A stretch of 64,000 nucleotides of DNA from Diphasiastrum complanatum (lineage: Eukaryota > Streptophyta > Lycopodiopsida > Lycopodiales > Lycopodiaceae): NCBI GenBank assembly GCA_029204225.1, contig CM055097.1, positions 73,417,552-73,481,551 on the forward strand, in the 5' to 3' direction. The notes under the pieces are model-generated. The model saw nothing but the letters and a program-made list of their open reading frames with translations. It searched no databases and was not told the DNA's origin. A program made the position numbers and the translations under genes. Positions 21,656 to 32,400 of the stretch are shown one piece after another (the stretch's first letter is position 1; every line of letters starts with the position of its first letter).

Positions 21656-22305
21656 AAATTGTCAACATTTCCTAGCTAGTTTGAGGCCTAAATTGGCTAA
21701 AATTGTAAATAGTTTTGGTTCTGGAGTTTCACACGTGTGAACCAGGCCACAATGTTTTTATTTACTGTATTTTTTCAGTATGATGAAGTGTCAAACTTCA
21801 TACCCTTCAAAATGAGACCATTTTGATGTATTTTGGTCATATAAGCCATTTTTAGCTATTTTTCCTATATAGGGAATATCTAGGGTCAAGTACCTTCTAG
21901 AGAGAGGAGAGAGAGTCATCTTCCTCATCCATAAATAGTAGGGAAGTCGTGGAGAACAGGTTGGAGAAACCTTTTGTATGCTTCATTGAGATCAATAGAT
22001 CATTGTCATTGTTTCTTCCTCCATTGAGAGCATTGTTGTGTGTATTGTCTTCAAGCTATTGTGTATGATCTTAGGTGCTTTCCAAAAGTGATAGGCTGAT
22101 GTATTATGGACTGTATAATGCTATTTTGGGCCGCACTTGATGTTTATGGAAGTTTCCATTTGTGATAAATGCTTTTTGATCAAGTTCTTTGCATTCTAGG
22201 TAGCATAGAATGTGTTGCCAATTCCTAGCTTATGTAGTTTGGAGTGCAAGCATTCAAGCCAATGATCTTGGAGTTTAGATCCACTTAGGATCTGTATTTT
22301 TCACA
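21651..22305 (+). repeat. element A 3' LTR
   Basis: 655 bp, no difference seen from 15884-16538. Contains CACACGTGTG at 21730-21739. Its first five bases provide the gag-pol stop codon (21653-21655). Directly followed by the GTGTC duplication. Confidence 0.96.
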
Positions 22306-23183
22306 GTGTCTTCCTTCTCATTGGTAATGTTGGCTTGCTTGAGTTGATTCTTCTTTTTGAAGCAATTGGTGGCATAATGACCTTTCTTGCCACAATAAAA
22401 GCACTTGATCTTCTTCTTCTTCTTGAGCTTGGATGATGAAGCATTAGAGGAATCATCTTCCTCCTCATCTTTGTCTTTGGATTTGACTTTGTCCTTGCTT
22501 GAGGATTGTTGATGTTGGTTCTTGCTCCTCTCTTTGTGCTTATCCTTGGCAAAGAGTGCTTTGCCATCATTATGAGTGAGAGAAAGCTTGTCCATCCTCA
22601 AGAGCTTGTACTCTTGTCTTGATTCTTCTGAAATTAGCACACTTTGGAGAGCCTCCAAACTTGGTAGCTCCTCCTTAATGGCATAGGATTGGACAAGATT
22701 ATCAGATTCACTTCTCAAGCCATTGAGAATGACTTGAACTAGCTCATTTTGATTGATGGAATCACCAATGCAAGCAAGCTCTCTATGAATATCTTTTACT
22801 CTCAAAACATAACTAGATGCACTCTCATCACTCTTTTGGCTACTTTGAAAGATCTGATTCCTAAGAGTGAGAAGCTTAGAGGTATTCTTAGCCTCATAGA
22901 TAGTCTTGAGACAATCCCAAGCTTCTTTGGCTGTTGTGCAAGTACCTATCTCCCTCAATATCTCATTAGAGACATTCATCTTAATGTAGTGGAGAGCCAT
23001 CCTAGCTCTCTTTTTGTATTTTTGAACCTCTTGAAGAACTTGTGGTTCTTCTTCAAGGCCAAGAACTATGTCCATCACGTCTTGAAGGATCAAGATGGAC
23101 TCCATCCTCATTTTCCAAATTGAATAATTTGAAGTGGTCAATCTTTCACTTGGTTCCAACAAGGATGAACCCATTGAAAACAT
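22306..23183 (-). CDS. element B gag, 3' end cut by element A
   Basis: Minus-strand frame with UBN2-type gag: an SERLTTSNYSIWKMRMES opening, then a helical region (ALHYIKMNVSNEILREIG), then a Lys/Asp/Ser-rich linker and one zinc knuckle CFYCGKKGHYATNC (coordinates 22362-22403). I prefer the start at 23183 (MFSMGSS), because related element P starts at the corresponding Met; the frame opens 18 codons earlier. The frame is interrupted 56 bp after the knuckle by element A; the remaining protease-pol continues at 15878. It would package RNA in particles. P gag is closely similar. Confidence 0.92.
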
Positions 23184-23928
23184 TTGAAGTGAAGAAAATT
23201 CAAATGATGAACAATAAATGTTGTTACACACTTTCAATAGGATCCAATTATTGAGTACTATCTCCTCCTATGAAAGATCTTACAACAATTTGTGAATTGA
23301 TTCTCACTAGCTACTCAAATCTCTCTAAAACAAGATCTATTTCACATCAAATGATGGAGTATAGGCAAAGTTAGGATCTAACAATCTTAGCACGTGTGAA
23401 ATACACTAAGAAACCAAATTTGACTCAAATACAATGATATTGCATGAAACAAAATGGCTAAGATCTCAAAACAGTGCCTAGATCACATATAGATGAGATT
23501 GGCAAGCATACAACTGCGATTTTGGATCAACCAAGCAATCTCTTGACCAAACCAAATGTGTCCACCCAGGTCTAGGTGCCCTACCTAACCCTCTTTAAAA
23601 GCTTATAACTTGTGATTGGCACAACCAAATGGAATGAAACTGATTGCAACAGAAACTAGACAAAAATAGCTTCAAAACAAGCTATCAAGCAAGATAAATG
23701 GATCAAACATGAGAGAGAACTTCCAAACTGAAATTGGATGTTCCTCACATGTGTCTGAGCACCTGATTCCATACAGTACTAGGTCAGACCCAATCAATCT
23801 CCTTTTGATCTCTTTTGATCCAAGATTGAACAAGATAGCTAGGAAAATGGGCCTTGACAACTTCTAGCTCAAGATTGATGAAAATTTTTCCACTTAGATG
23901 GATCAAAATGCATGGTAACCTTAGGTAG
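23184..23928 (-). other. element B 5' leader
   Basis: About 745 bp between the primer-binding site and gag, without a convincing frame. It is collinear with 62218-62962 in element P, including a GCACGTGTGAAA motif near 23392 and a CTCACATGTGTC motif near 23746. No riboswitch or RNA gene recognised. Confidence 0.75.
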
Positions 23929-23940
23929 GCTCTGATACCA
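23929..23940 (-). other. element B primer-binding site
   Basis: GCTCTGATACCA is the complement of TGGTATCAGAGC and abuts the LTR at 23941, as expected for a minus-strand copia element. Confidence 0.92.
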
Positions 23941-24677
23941 TGTTGAATTTCACACGTGTGGACTGTCCACTACATGTACTTGTGATCTCCTAAGGTGTGT
24001 AGATGCACCAAGATCAAGACTAGATTGAGATTCAAGATCAATCTTGAATCCTATGGCAAAAACACACTACTACATGCATTCAATCACTTCCAACTCTCAC
24101 TCACATGTGTGGGAAGTATTCAAAAAATAATCTAAGTAAAAACAAGCTGCTCTCCTCAAGTAGAGAGAGAAAATGCATCAAGAGCTCTCGGGTAGAGAGA
24201 GAAAGCTAGAAATCCAATAACTCACAAAATCCATGAAATCACAAAATCAATTGACTTCAAAATGAGGAGTACAATGATACTAGTAGGTCCACGAGCTACC
24301 ACTATGCTTAACTATGATTGGACCATATTTTGTCACCTCTTGATCCTATTGGATCATTGATCTATGCACCTCTTAATTCTATTGGACTATATTCAAGCAC
24401 ACCTCAATTTCCTATTGGACCTCACAAGGTTCCACCTCTAAATCCTATTGGACCTCTTGGAATTCATCACACAAAAACTTTATACTTGTCTACACTCTAA
24501 TTAGCAAGTGTTTAGCCTCTTACTCTATTTTGGCTCAATAGTGGCATTACAAGTGGAAATGCATAATCTGCCATCTATGCCAAATTTATTCCTATCAACA
24601 TCCTACACCTAGATGCTTGATGTAAAAAACATAAGACCCCTATATCTAACATAGATAATCTTTTTCAATTCTTCACA
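23941..24677 (-). repeat. element B 5' LTR
   Basis: 737 bp, TGTTGAATTTC...CTTCACA in plus coordinates. Contains a CACACGTGTG palindrome at 23951-23960 and several CCTATTGGAC repeats (24348-24460). The counterpart in element P is 820 bp and has an extra segment near the end at the larger coordinate. Confidence 0.92.
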
Positions 24678-27351
24678 AAATAGAGTTTTGGATCATTGAA
24701 GTATTTTTTTTTCAAGTTTTAAATCAAATCTAAGAGGCTGATTTGTTCAGATCCTTAGTTGAAGTGAAACCTCTAAGAAAAGTGTAAAGCAAAAAAAAAT
24801 TGTGAGAGTGAAAGCTAGTAATTTCTGTCAAGATCTAATTGTGTATCATTCAAGGTTGTGTGCTAGTTTGATAGAGACAAGGCTATAGGCAATCTTCTGA
24901 GCTTTAGGCCTTTCATAGATCTTTAAAATTCATAAATCTTTGTGATTTTAGAAGAGCATTTATTCTACAATGTCATCCATGGGTGGTTATTTGTTGGAAT
25001 CAAGTGAGAGACTCAATTCTACAAATTATTCCATTTGAAAAGTGAGGATGAAATCACTCCTAGTGATCCATGACCTCTTTGACATAGTTCTAGGAGTTGA
25101 GGAAGAGCCTCAAACTGCCCAAGAACAAACCAAATACAAGAAGAGAGCAAGATTAGCTCTACAATGCATAAAGTTGAATGTATGCAATGACCTCTTGAAG
25201 GAGGTGTGTGTTCTTGTGCCTCATCAAAAGAGGCTTGGGATTCATTAAAGAGTATCTATGATCAAATCTCTTAACAAGGAATTGAGTGCTATAGGAGAAA
25301 AGATCCAAGATCAAGAGCTAGTACAAATCATATTGAATCGCCTAGATGATGAGTTCACCAACTTGGTCCAATCATTTGTTATTCAAGACACTCTTCCATC
25401 CATTGAAAAGTTGCACAATGTTCTTGTGGCTGAGGAGAGTAGACTCCTACACCTCAAGACAAGAATGGGAGGCACTCACTTAATGGAGGAGAGGAGAAAG
25501 CAAATTTTACATCCAAAGGCAAGAAGAAACAACATCCATTCAAGAAGAATCAAGGAAAGGAGGCTGAGATGAAGAATGGAGGATCAACTTCCAAAGTCAA
25601 AGTGAAGAACAAGGCAAAGCTCAAGTGTTTCTTTTGTGGGAAGAAAGGACACTTTGCCTTAGAATGTTACTTGAAGAAGAATCAACAAGCAAATGGAGAT
25701 CAAGGGAACATTGCTCAAGAGGAAGAAGATGAGGATGGATTCAACACATCCTTAATGGTTGCATCTACACCAACTTCAAGTTAAGACACATGGTGGATAG
25801 ATAGTGGGGCTAGTTCCCACAAGTCTTTTAACAAGCATTATTTTTCTACTCTTCTCTCTTGTAATGACTCTAAGAAGTCAATATACACTGCTAGTGATCA
25901 AGAATGCAAGACAAATGGTATAGAATATATACCTCTTTGCTTAGGCACATCTAAAAGGATAGATCTAGATAATGTTTTGTATGTTTCTACCATTTCAAGA
26001 AACTTGCTTAGTGTAGGACAATTAATGGACAATGGACTAGATGTACATTTCAAGAATGAAGTTTGTTCCATCTTGAAAAATGATAAGTGCATAGCTAGTG
26101 GCATTAAGCAAGGTAGACTTTTCAAGTTGGATGCTAAGTTTGCAAATGAAAGTGTGAACTTGGCTAGGGAGGAGCTATCTCAAGTGGAGCTTTGGCATAA
26201 GAGATTAGGCCATCCTAGTCTTCAATCCATGGAGTCAATGGCAAGCAAGGAACTAGCTCTCGGCCTACAAAAGCTTTCAAAAAGTGTGGAAAGCTGTGTG
26301 AGGCATGTGGCCTTGCAAAGTCACACAAATCTTCTTACAAGAGATCTTCATCAAGATCTCTCTCTCCCTTGGATCTCATACATTCTGATGTACATAGTTT
26401 TTCACATGCAAGTAATGGAGGTGCCTTGATGTATGTAACATTTATAGATGATTGTACTAGATTCACATGAATTAAGTTACTATCGAAGAAAAGTCTTGTA
26501 TATGAAAATTTCATTAAGTTCAAGTCTCTAATTGAGAAGCAACTCAGTACTTCCATCAAGGCACTAAGATGTGATAATGGAGGAGAGTACACCTCCAATA
26601 AAATGAAAGACTTTTGTGAGATCAATGGCATTAAATTGCAATACATTTGTTCCTACACCCCCCCCCCACCCCCCAACAAAATGGGGTGGCCGAGAGGAAA
26701 AATAGGAGTCTATGTGAATGTGAAAAGTCTTTAGACTGGATGAATCACTTCCCATCTCATTTTGGGGAGAAGCTATAACTTGTGCTAATTACTTGTGTAA
26801 TAGACTTTCTAGTAGTGTTGTGTTTGAAGTTTCTGGAATTTTCAAGAGTGTGTTTTAATATTAGAGAGTGCAAAAGTTCATGATATTGTAGGTTTGTTTG
26901 AGAAACCCAATGTAAAAGATTTTAAAATCTTTGGATGTATTTGTTATGTCCACATCCCTTTGGAGCCAAGAAGGAAGGAAGGTGCTACCTCCATCAAAGA
27001 GATTTTAGCTGGCTATGGAGAAAATAGCAAGGGCTATAGGATATATGATCCTATATCCGAGAAAGTAAAGGTAAGCAAGGATGTACTTTTCGATGAGTCA
27101 CAATTTGCTAAAAGCTTGTCTAATGGATCTAACCCATTGCGCATTGAAGATCTTGACAAACTCGAGGAGGATCTTGACAAACCTGAGGATGGAGACAAAG
27201 ATCCTAGACAAAGGGGGCCGAGAAGATCAACAAGAAGCAAGGCCGAGCCCTCAAGGCTCACCTATGTGGACAAGGGAAAGCAAAAGGAAGACTCTACATC
27301 TTCTACCTCTTACTCCTTCTTAGTTACATTGCTTGAAGAATGTAGTTGGTT
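24678..27351 (+). pseudogene. decayed copia element C (leader, gag, protease, integrase)
   Basis: A leader (24678-24970) is followed by gag starting MSSMGGYLLESSERLN at 24971, with an in-frame TGA at YSI*KVRM. An internal gag deletion and frame change lie near 25250. The knuckle CFFCGKKGHFALEC (about 25627) is intact. The protease TWWIDSGASSH (about 25790) follows one stop. The pre-integrase LWHKRLGHP is near 26190. Integrase runs with frameshifts through LRCDNGGEYTSN (about 26570) and a C-run in the PQQNG codons. The post-integrase domain (KDFKIFGCICYVHIPLE) opens at 26894. The element stops at 27351, where a gypsy-type LTR begins, so RT and RNase H are absent. Its 5' LTR is not visible next to element B. 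Confidence 0.85.
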
Positions 27352-27482
27352 GTAGTATAGGGGTCCATTCACTGGGAGCCGCCCATGCACACCTGCATAG
27401 CAAGAGAGAGAGAAGAGAGATAGAGAAAGGAGATAGAGAGAGGTAGAGAGAGGAGATAGGAGTGATGAGAGAGAGAGAGTGT

Positions 27483-27525
<43 letters not shown>

Positions 27526-27588
27526 TCACCAAGGATGGTTGGGGCTATGGGGGCTCGAGCACCTACTCATATCTATGCACCAATCACC

Positions 27589-27653
<65 letters not shown>

Positions 27654-28037
27654 AGAGAGTTTTTTTGAGAAGAAAAATGAAGATATGTACAATGGAAAAT
27701 GGCCTCCTTATATAGTTGAGGAGGGATGGCCATCTTGGCTCTCATTGGCCTATTTACAATGGCATCCTAGCCCTTCAAACAAAATGAACTTCAATCTAAT
27801 GGTTCATTAGGAAAAGGGCCAAACTCACATGATTCATGTGAGTTTGAGAGATTCCCTTTTAACTTAGAACCTTATGAACTTGACTTTGGGCTTTTTAATT
27901 AATTTATTCTAATAAGGCCCAAAGTCCTTTTATTCAAGTTCTATTTATCCGAATTGTGTGGTCACTGGGTCGGTCTTATACACGCAGGAAGCCGGTGCCC
28001 TCGCACTTATTATTTTAACTATACACTGTACTGTGGC
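27352..28037 (+). repeat. LTR of gypsy-like element Q, with GA microsatellites
   Basis: Starts near TGTAGTATAGG inside copia C and is related to 4467-5243 (CACATGATTCATGTGAGT, TTATACACGCAGGAAGCC, GCCCTCGCAC). It is followed by a leader and a gag frame on the plus strand, so it is probably the 5' LTR of Q. The end is uncertain (about 28037). The leader at 28038-28238 has no conserved priming site that I recognise. Confidence 0.55.
27478..27650 (+). repeat. two (GA)n microsatellite blocks
   Basis: Long GAGAGA runs at about 27482-27519 and 27590-27649, with further imperfect GA-rich sequence from 27397. They lie inside the Q LTR. The Arg-Glu repeat frame they create at 27535-27810 is not a real gene. 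Confidence 0.9.
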
Positions 28038-28238
28038 GGGGCCCACTAGGTAAGACTTGGCCAACAGTATTTCAAGTGGTGGGACCCCCTTGTTCATTAT
28101 TGCAGGAAATACCCTCATTTAATTATCTCATTTATATATCGATTCCCTCATTTACATTTCAAAAACTGCATCCCCCAGTCTCTCTCTTGTACATCACCAC
28201 ACCACTCCATATCATCTTCATCTTGCACACAACAGGCC

Positions 28239-28813
28239 ATGGAAATGTATGAGCAGCTTGCCCAAATCTCGATGCTTTCCGGAGAAACTCTCAAGGGCTA
28301 CACTGCACGATTTGCCAAGATGGCGGGATATTGGAATTTCGGTCTTCTTAGTCACCACAAAATGGCATTTTTCTATGTCGGATTACCACATGAGATCAAG
28401 ATTGGTATGCCACCCTTTACATCATATACCAGTCCAAACGAACTCTGTAAGACAGTCGCTATTTCAGAAGCACAGGTCTTGCATGCACCATCATAGTTCA
28501 TATCCAACATTCAAACAATCAGAGATGATAGAGCATCTAATCCACAAGATGCCACAGACAACGCTAGCCAAAGTACTAGTAGTTTGGACGATCAGGTGCA
28601 AGTGGTCAGTGACACAGATGAGATGTGCAGTCAATCTGATTACCTCTCAAAACCATAGAATGCCAATCGAAAGATCCAACCATTGGACCAGTGCCATTAT
28701 TGTTTTGGAAAACATCCAACACCTCAATGTCCAATTCGAAATCCGAGATTACAAACTCAAGCCAATAAGAAAATTTTGGAGATTGGAAATCAATCAAAAA
28801 AATCCTCATCTAT
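28239..28813 (+). pseudogene. gypsy-like element Q gag, first part
   Basis: The frame reads MEMYEQLAQISMLSGETLKG and continues through FAKMAGYWNF and FYVGLPHEIKIGM, resembling the capsid-type gag of Ty3/gypsy elements (Y..RF..., a ...GL...I pattern). A stop (TAG, 28494-28496) and another near 28660 interrupt it, but the same frame resumes. It encodes a zinc knuckle CHYCFGKHPTPQC at 28692-28730 with spacing CX2CX3HX4C, one residue shorter than the usual CX2CX4HX4C. Element D is inserted 83 bp after this knuckle, and the frame continues at 34680. Whether Q is gypsy or another retroelement is inference, because no pol is present. Confidence 0.65.
28809..28813. other. target-site duplication of element D, left copy (TCTAT)
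   Basis: TCTAT at 28809-28813 recurs at 34675-34679 directly outside the other LTR. It interrupts the Q gag frame between codons that read continuously across the two sides. Confidence 0.92.
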
Positions 28814-29466
28814 TGTGAAAAACTCAGATCCAAAAGATGCTAAAGTTTCATAAAGATCTTGGCCATGGAAGTTATGCACATCTAGATTGAAAAAATGATA
28901 GAAATTGTGATGTTAAGCATACTAAACATCAACTAAACATCAAAATCTGATCATAAGCTTCCACAAACAGAAACTTGCTGTCCCTGTCCGTACTTCAGAG
29001 CCTACAACCTGCATTTCACACGTGTGAAGCCATAGCAACAAAGAAATCACAATTCTAGTGGCTAGAATGCAAGATATGAACAAAAAAGTGAGAGAGAAGA
29101 AGATGGACCTTCAAAGAGCATAACATTCATTCAATAGAATGAAAATGAGATGTGTACATACTCGTGGAGATGGCTATTTATAGCAGCCATAGTGCCTCTT
29201 GGCCACTTGTCTTATGATAGGCTAAAATTGGGGTCCAATAGGATTCACCCATATACCTAGAAATTTGGTCAAATAGGAATGCACCAAATTATGAGCCAAT
29301 AGAAGAGCTCCACACTTGACCTCCTCTAATTAATGTGACCTCAAAAGTAGTGTACACATACTTTGGGCCTCTACATACATGTATGAACCTATCTCTAACT
29401 TTTATTTGGCCATAGGCCTACAAAATCTCAAGTTAGGAAAATACTACTAGTTGACAATTTTTCACA
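28814..29466 (-). repeat. element D 3' LTR
   Basis: 653 bp. Contains CACACGTGTG (29017-29026) and, on the minus strand, a CTATAAATAG TATA box (complement of 29174-29183). The first five LTR bases on the coding strand supply the gag-pol stop. Confidence 0.95.
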
Positions 29467-32400
29467 CTCCCTCTTCAACTAGTTTTAGCATAGATTTAGA
29501 AAGTACACCAAGACTTGTTCTATGCTTGAAAAATAAGTCCTTTCCCAATGCTTTGGTAAAGATATCAGCCACACATTCCTTTGATGGGATATGTTCAAGC
29601 TTGATCTCTTTTGCCAACACTTGTTCTCTCACAAAATGGTAAGCCACCTCGATATGTTTGCTCCTTGCATGGAAAACCGGATTGCTTGCTAGACTTTGGG
29701 CTGAAAGGTTGTCACAAAAGATGATTGGACTCTCTGAAAAATCCAGCAAATGAAGCTCCATAATCATCCTCTTGATCCACACCATCTCCTTTGTGCATGA
29801 TGTCAAAGCTTTGTACTCGGCCTCACTAGAAGAAAGTGATATAGTTGCTTGTTTCTTCGACATCCATGAGATAGCTCCATCACCTATGAAAATAGCATGT
29901 GCATTTATGGATTTTCTATCCATAAGGTCTCCTGCAAAATCTGAATCTGAAAAACCAAATAAGTTAGGTGATGAGCCTCTATAAACAATGCCAAAATCTT
30001 TTGTTCCCGAGATGTATCTCAAGATCCTCTTTCCTAGTTTCCAATGTTCTATGCTAGGATCTTGCATGAATTGGCTTAATCTACCAACACAATAAGATAA
30101 ATCAGGTCTTGTGATGGTTAGATATATAAGAGAACCTATTAGCTTCCTATAGAGAGTAATGTCCTCGAAGGATCTTTCATTACCTCTTATAGTTAGCTTT
30201 ACATGTGATTCCATAGGTGTATCAATAGGATTTGCATCTACCATATGAAATCTATTGAGAATAGAAATAGCATACTTCTCTTGTGAAATAAAAGTGATTT
30301 GAGAAGTTCTAATTACTTCTATTCCTAAGATATAGCTCAAAAGACCAAGATCATGCACTTCAAATTCCTTTTTTAGTGCTTTCTTGATATCTTCTATATC
30401 TTCCTTGTTCCCTCCACTTAAAATAATGTCATCCACATAAATTAGAAGGATTGTAACATCATTAGCACTAATTCTAAAGTAAAGTGAATGATCATACTCA
30501 CTCATAGTGAAGTTTTGAGAAAGTAGAAAAGAGTTAAGCCTAGCATACCAACTCCTTGGTGCTTGCTTAAGACCATACAAACTTTTTTGTAGAAAACACA
30601 CATGATTAGGCTTGCTATGAGAAACATAGCTCTCGGGTTGCTCCATGTAGACTTCCTCTTCAAGATCACCATTCAAGAAAGCATTAGAAATGTCTAATTG
30701 CCAAAGATCCCATCCATAAAGAGTTGCAAGGGAAATGATTACTCTTATGCTCACCATCTTTGCCACGGGTGCAAAGGTTTCCTCATAGTCAATGCCATGC
30801 TCTTGAGCATAACCTTTAGCCACCAACCTTGCCTTCAACTTGTTGATAGATCCATCTTGATTTGTCTTTACCTTGAAGATCCATTTGCATCCAATTGCAC
30901 TTTTGCCCTTTGGAAGCTCCACCAATCTCCATGTGTTGTTCTTCATAAGTGCTTCAAACTCAAGATCCATTGCTTGGATCCATTCCTCTTCTTGCCTTGC
31001 TTCATCTACACATGAAGGTACATCAAAAGAAGTTAGGAAAGCATAGTTGGATCCATCCACCACTTGCTTACCTTTGCCATCATAAGTGAGCCTTGAGGGT
31101 TTCACTTTATGCCTTGGAGTTCTCCTTGGAATTTGACTTGAAGAGGCTTCTTCAACATCCACATCCAATGTGTCATCAACTCCATTGTCATCAAGCACAT
31201 TAGTTGCAACAACACCATCATCACTTGAAACAACTTTTGGAATGTTACCTTCATCAAAAATGACATCCCTACTTGTGAACACTTTCTTGATTGAAGGAAC
31301 ATAAATCCTATATGCTTTGCTTACTTCACTATAACCAACAAAAATGCCCTTTCTTGAAGATGGATCCTCCTTAGTTCTATCATCAAGAGTAATGTTGAAG
31401 TAGCAAATGCATCCAAAAGTTCTTAGAAACTTGACATTAGGCTTCGTACCAAACAAAGCTTCAAAAGGGGTTTTTCCTTCCAATACAACACTTGGCCATC
31501 TATTGCATAGGAAATTTGCACACAACAAAGCATCACTCCAAAAAGGTTTAGGAAGATTAGCATTCAATCTCATTGCCTTTGCACTCTCACACAAGGTTCT
31601 ATTCTTCCTCTCGGCCACTCCATTTTGTTGTGGTGTTCTTGGACATGTGTACTCCCTCTTGATCCCATGCTCATCGCAAAAGGCTTTGAATTTGTTAGAA
31701 ATGTATTCACCACCATTGTCGCTCCTCAAGCATTTGATTTTGGTTGTAAATTGAGTCTCAATAGCAACTTTGAACTTGACAAACACATCAAACACCTCAT
31801 CCTTGCTCTTTAGTAGATAAACCCAACAAAATCTACTAAAATCATCAATGAAAGTTACATACATCTTAGCACCTCCATTGCTAATTGTAGTAACACCATG
31901 AATATCCGAATGCAAGAGAGAAAAAGGCATCTTAGATCTAGATATAGATCTAGTATATGGCAATCTATGTGATTTAGACAAAGCACATTCTTCACAAACA
32001 TGATTCAAGCAAGTAAGAGACTTGGGAAGTCCCCTTACTACCTCCTTTTTGGCTATTACCTCCAAGGCCTTGTAGTTGAGATGTCCCATCCTTTTATGCC
32101 ATACCTCTTGAATTGACATTTGTTCATTTGCCATGCATCCAACTTGGTTAGCAACAACACATGCATCAAGCTTGAACAATTTCCCTTGCCTTTTCCCTTT
32201 TGCAATGATACTACACCCCTTTTTGATCAAGCAAGCATCACCATCAAACTCAACTTTGAATCCTTTGTCAAGCATTTGGCTTACACTAAGTAAGTTCTTG
32301 GTAATGGATGGAATGAGCAAAACATCTTTCAATTCTATATTCCTATTTGTAGAAAGTGAAATAGGAATTGTGCCAATCCCCTTGATTGCACACTCACCAT

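Larger units (their letters stand above)
15884..22305 (+). mobile_element. intact Ty1/copia retrotransposon A
   Basis: This is a complete 6422-bp element. It has two 655-bp LTRs in which I found no difference by eye, a perfect primer-binding site, a long leader, one uninterrupted 1314-codon gag-pol frame, a polypurine tract and a 5-bp target duplication. Identical LTRs mean a very recent insertion. It sits in opposite orientation inside element B, just past B's zinc knuckle. All catalytic residues checked are present, so it is the best candidate in the window for a currently active, autonomous element. Two substitutions at usually conserved RT-to-RNase H linker positions are the only warning signs. 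Confidence 0.96.
12229..24677 (-). mobile_element. Ty1/copia retrotransposon B, split by nested element A
   Basis: The order on the minus strand is 5' LTR (23941-24677), primer-binding site, leader, gag, [element A insertion], protease-integrase-RT-RNase H, polypurine tract, and a truncated 3' LTR (12229-12820). Without A the element is about 6 kb. The aligned 592 bp of the two LTRs show only about five differences, so B is young. The 3' LTR lacks its last roughly 145 bp, so no target duplication is available. B itself lies against the leader of older copia C at 24678. Its coding region was uninterrupted apart from A and a short in-frame loss in integrase. Confidence 0.92.

Noticed and set aside
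12461-24500. Repeated CCTATTGGACC words and matching 60-codon frames at 12461 and 24318, considered as a CRISPR-like or coding repeat
   Set aside because: They are the same stretch of the two element B LTRs (also present in P LTRs); spacing is irregular and there is no coding signal.
27535-27810. Open frame with a long Arg-Glu repeat
   Set aside because: Direct translation of a (GA)n microsatellite within an LTR.
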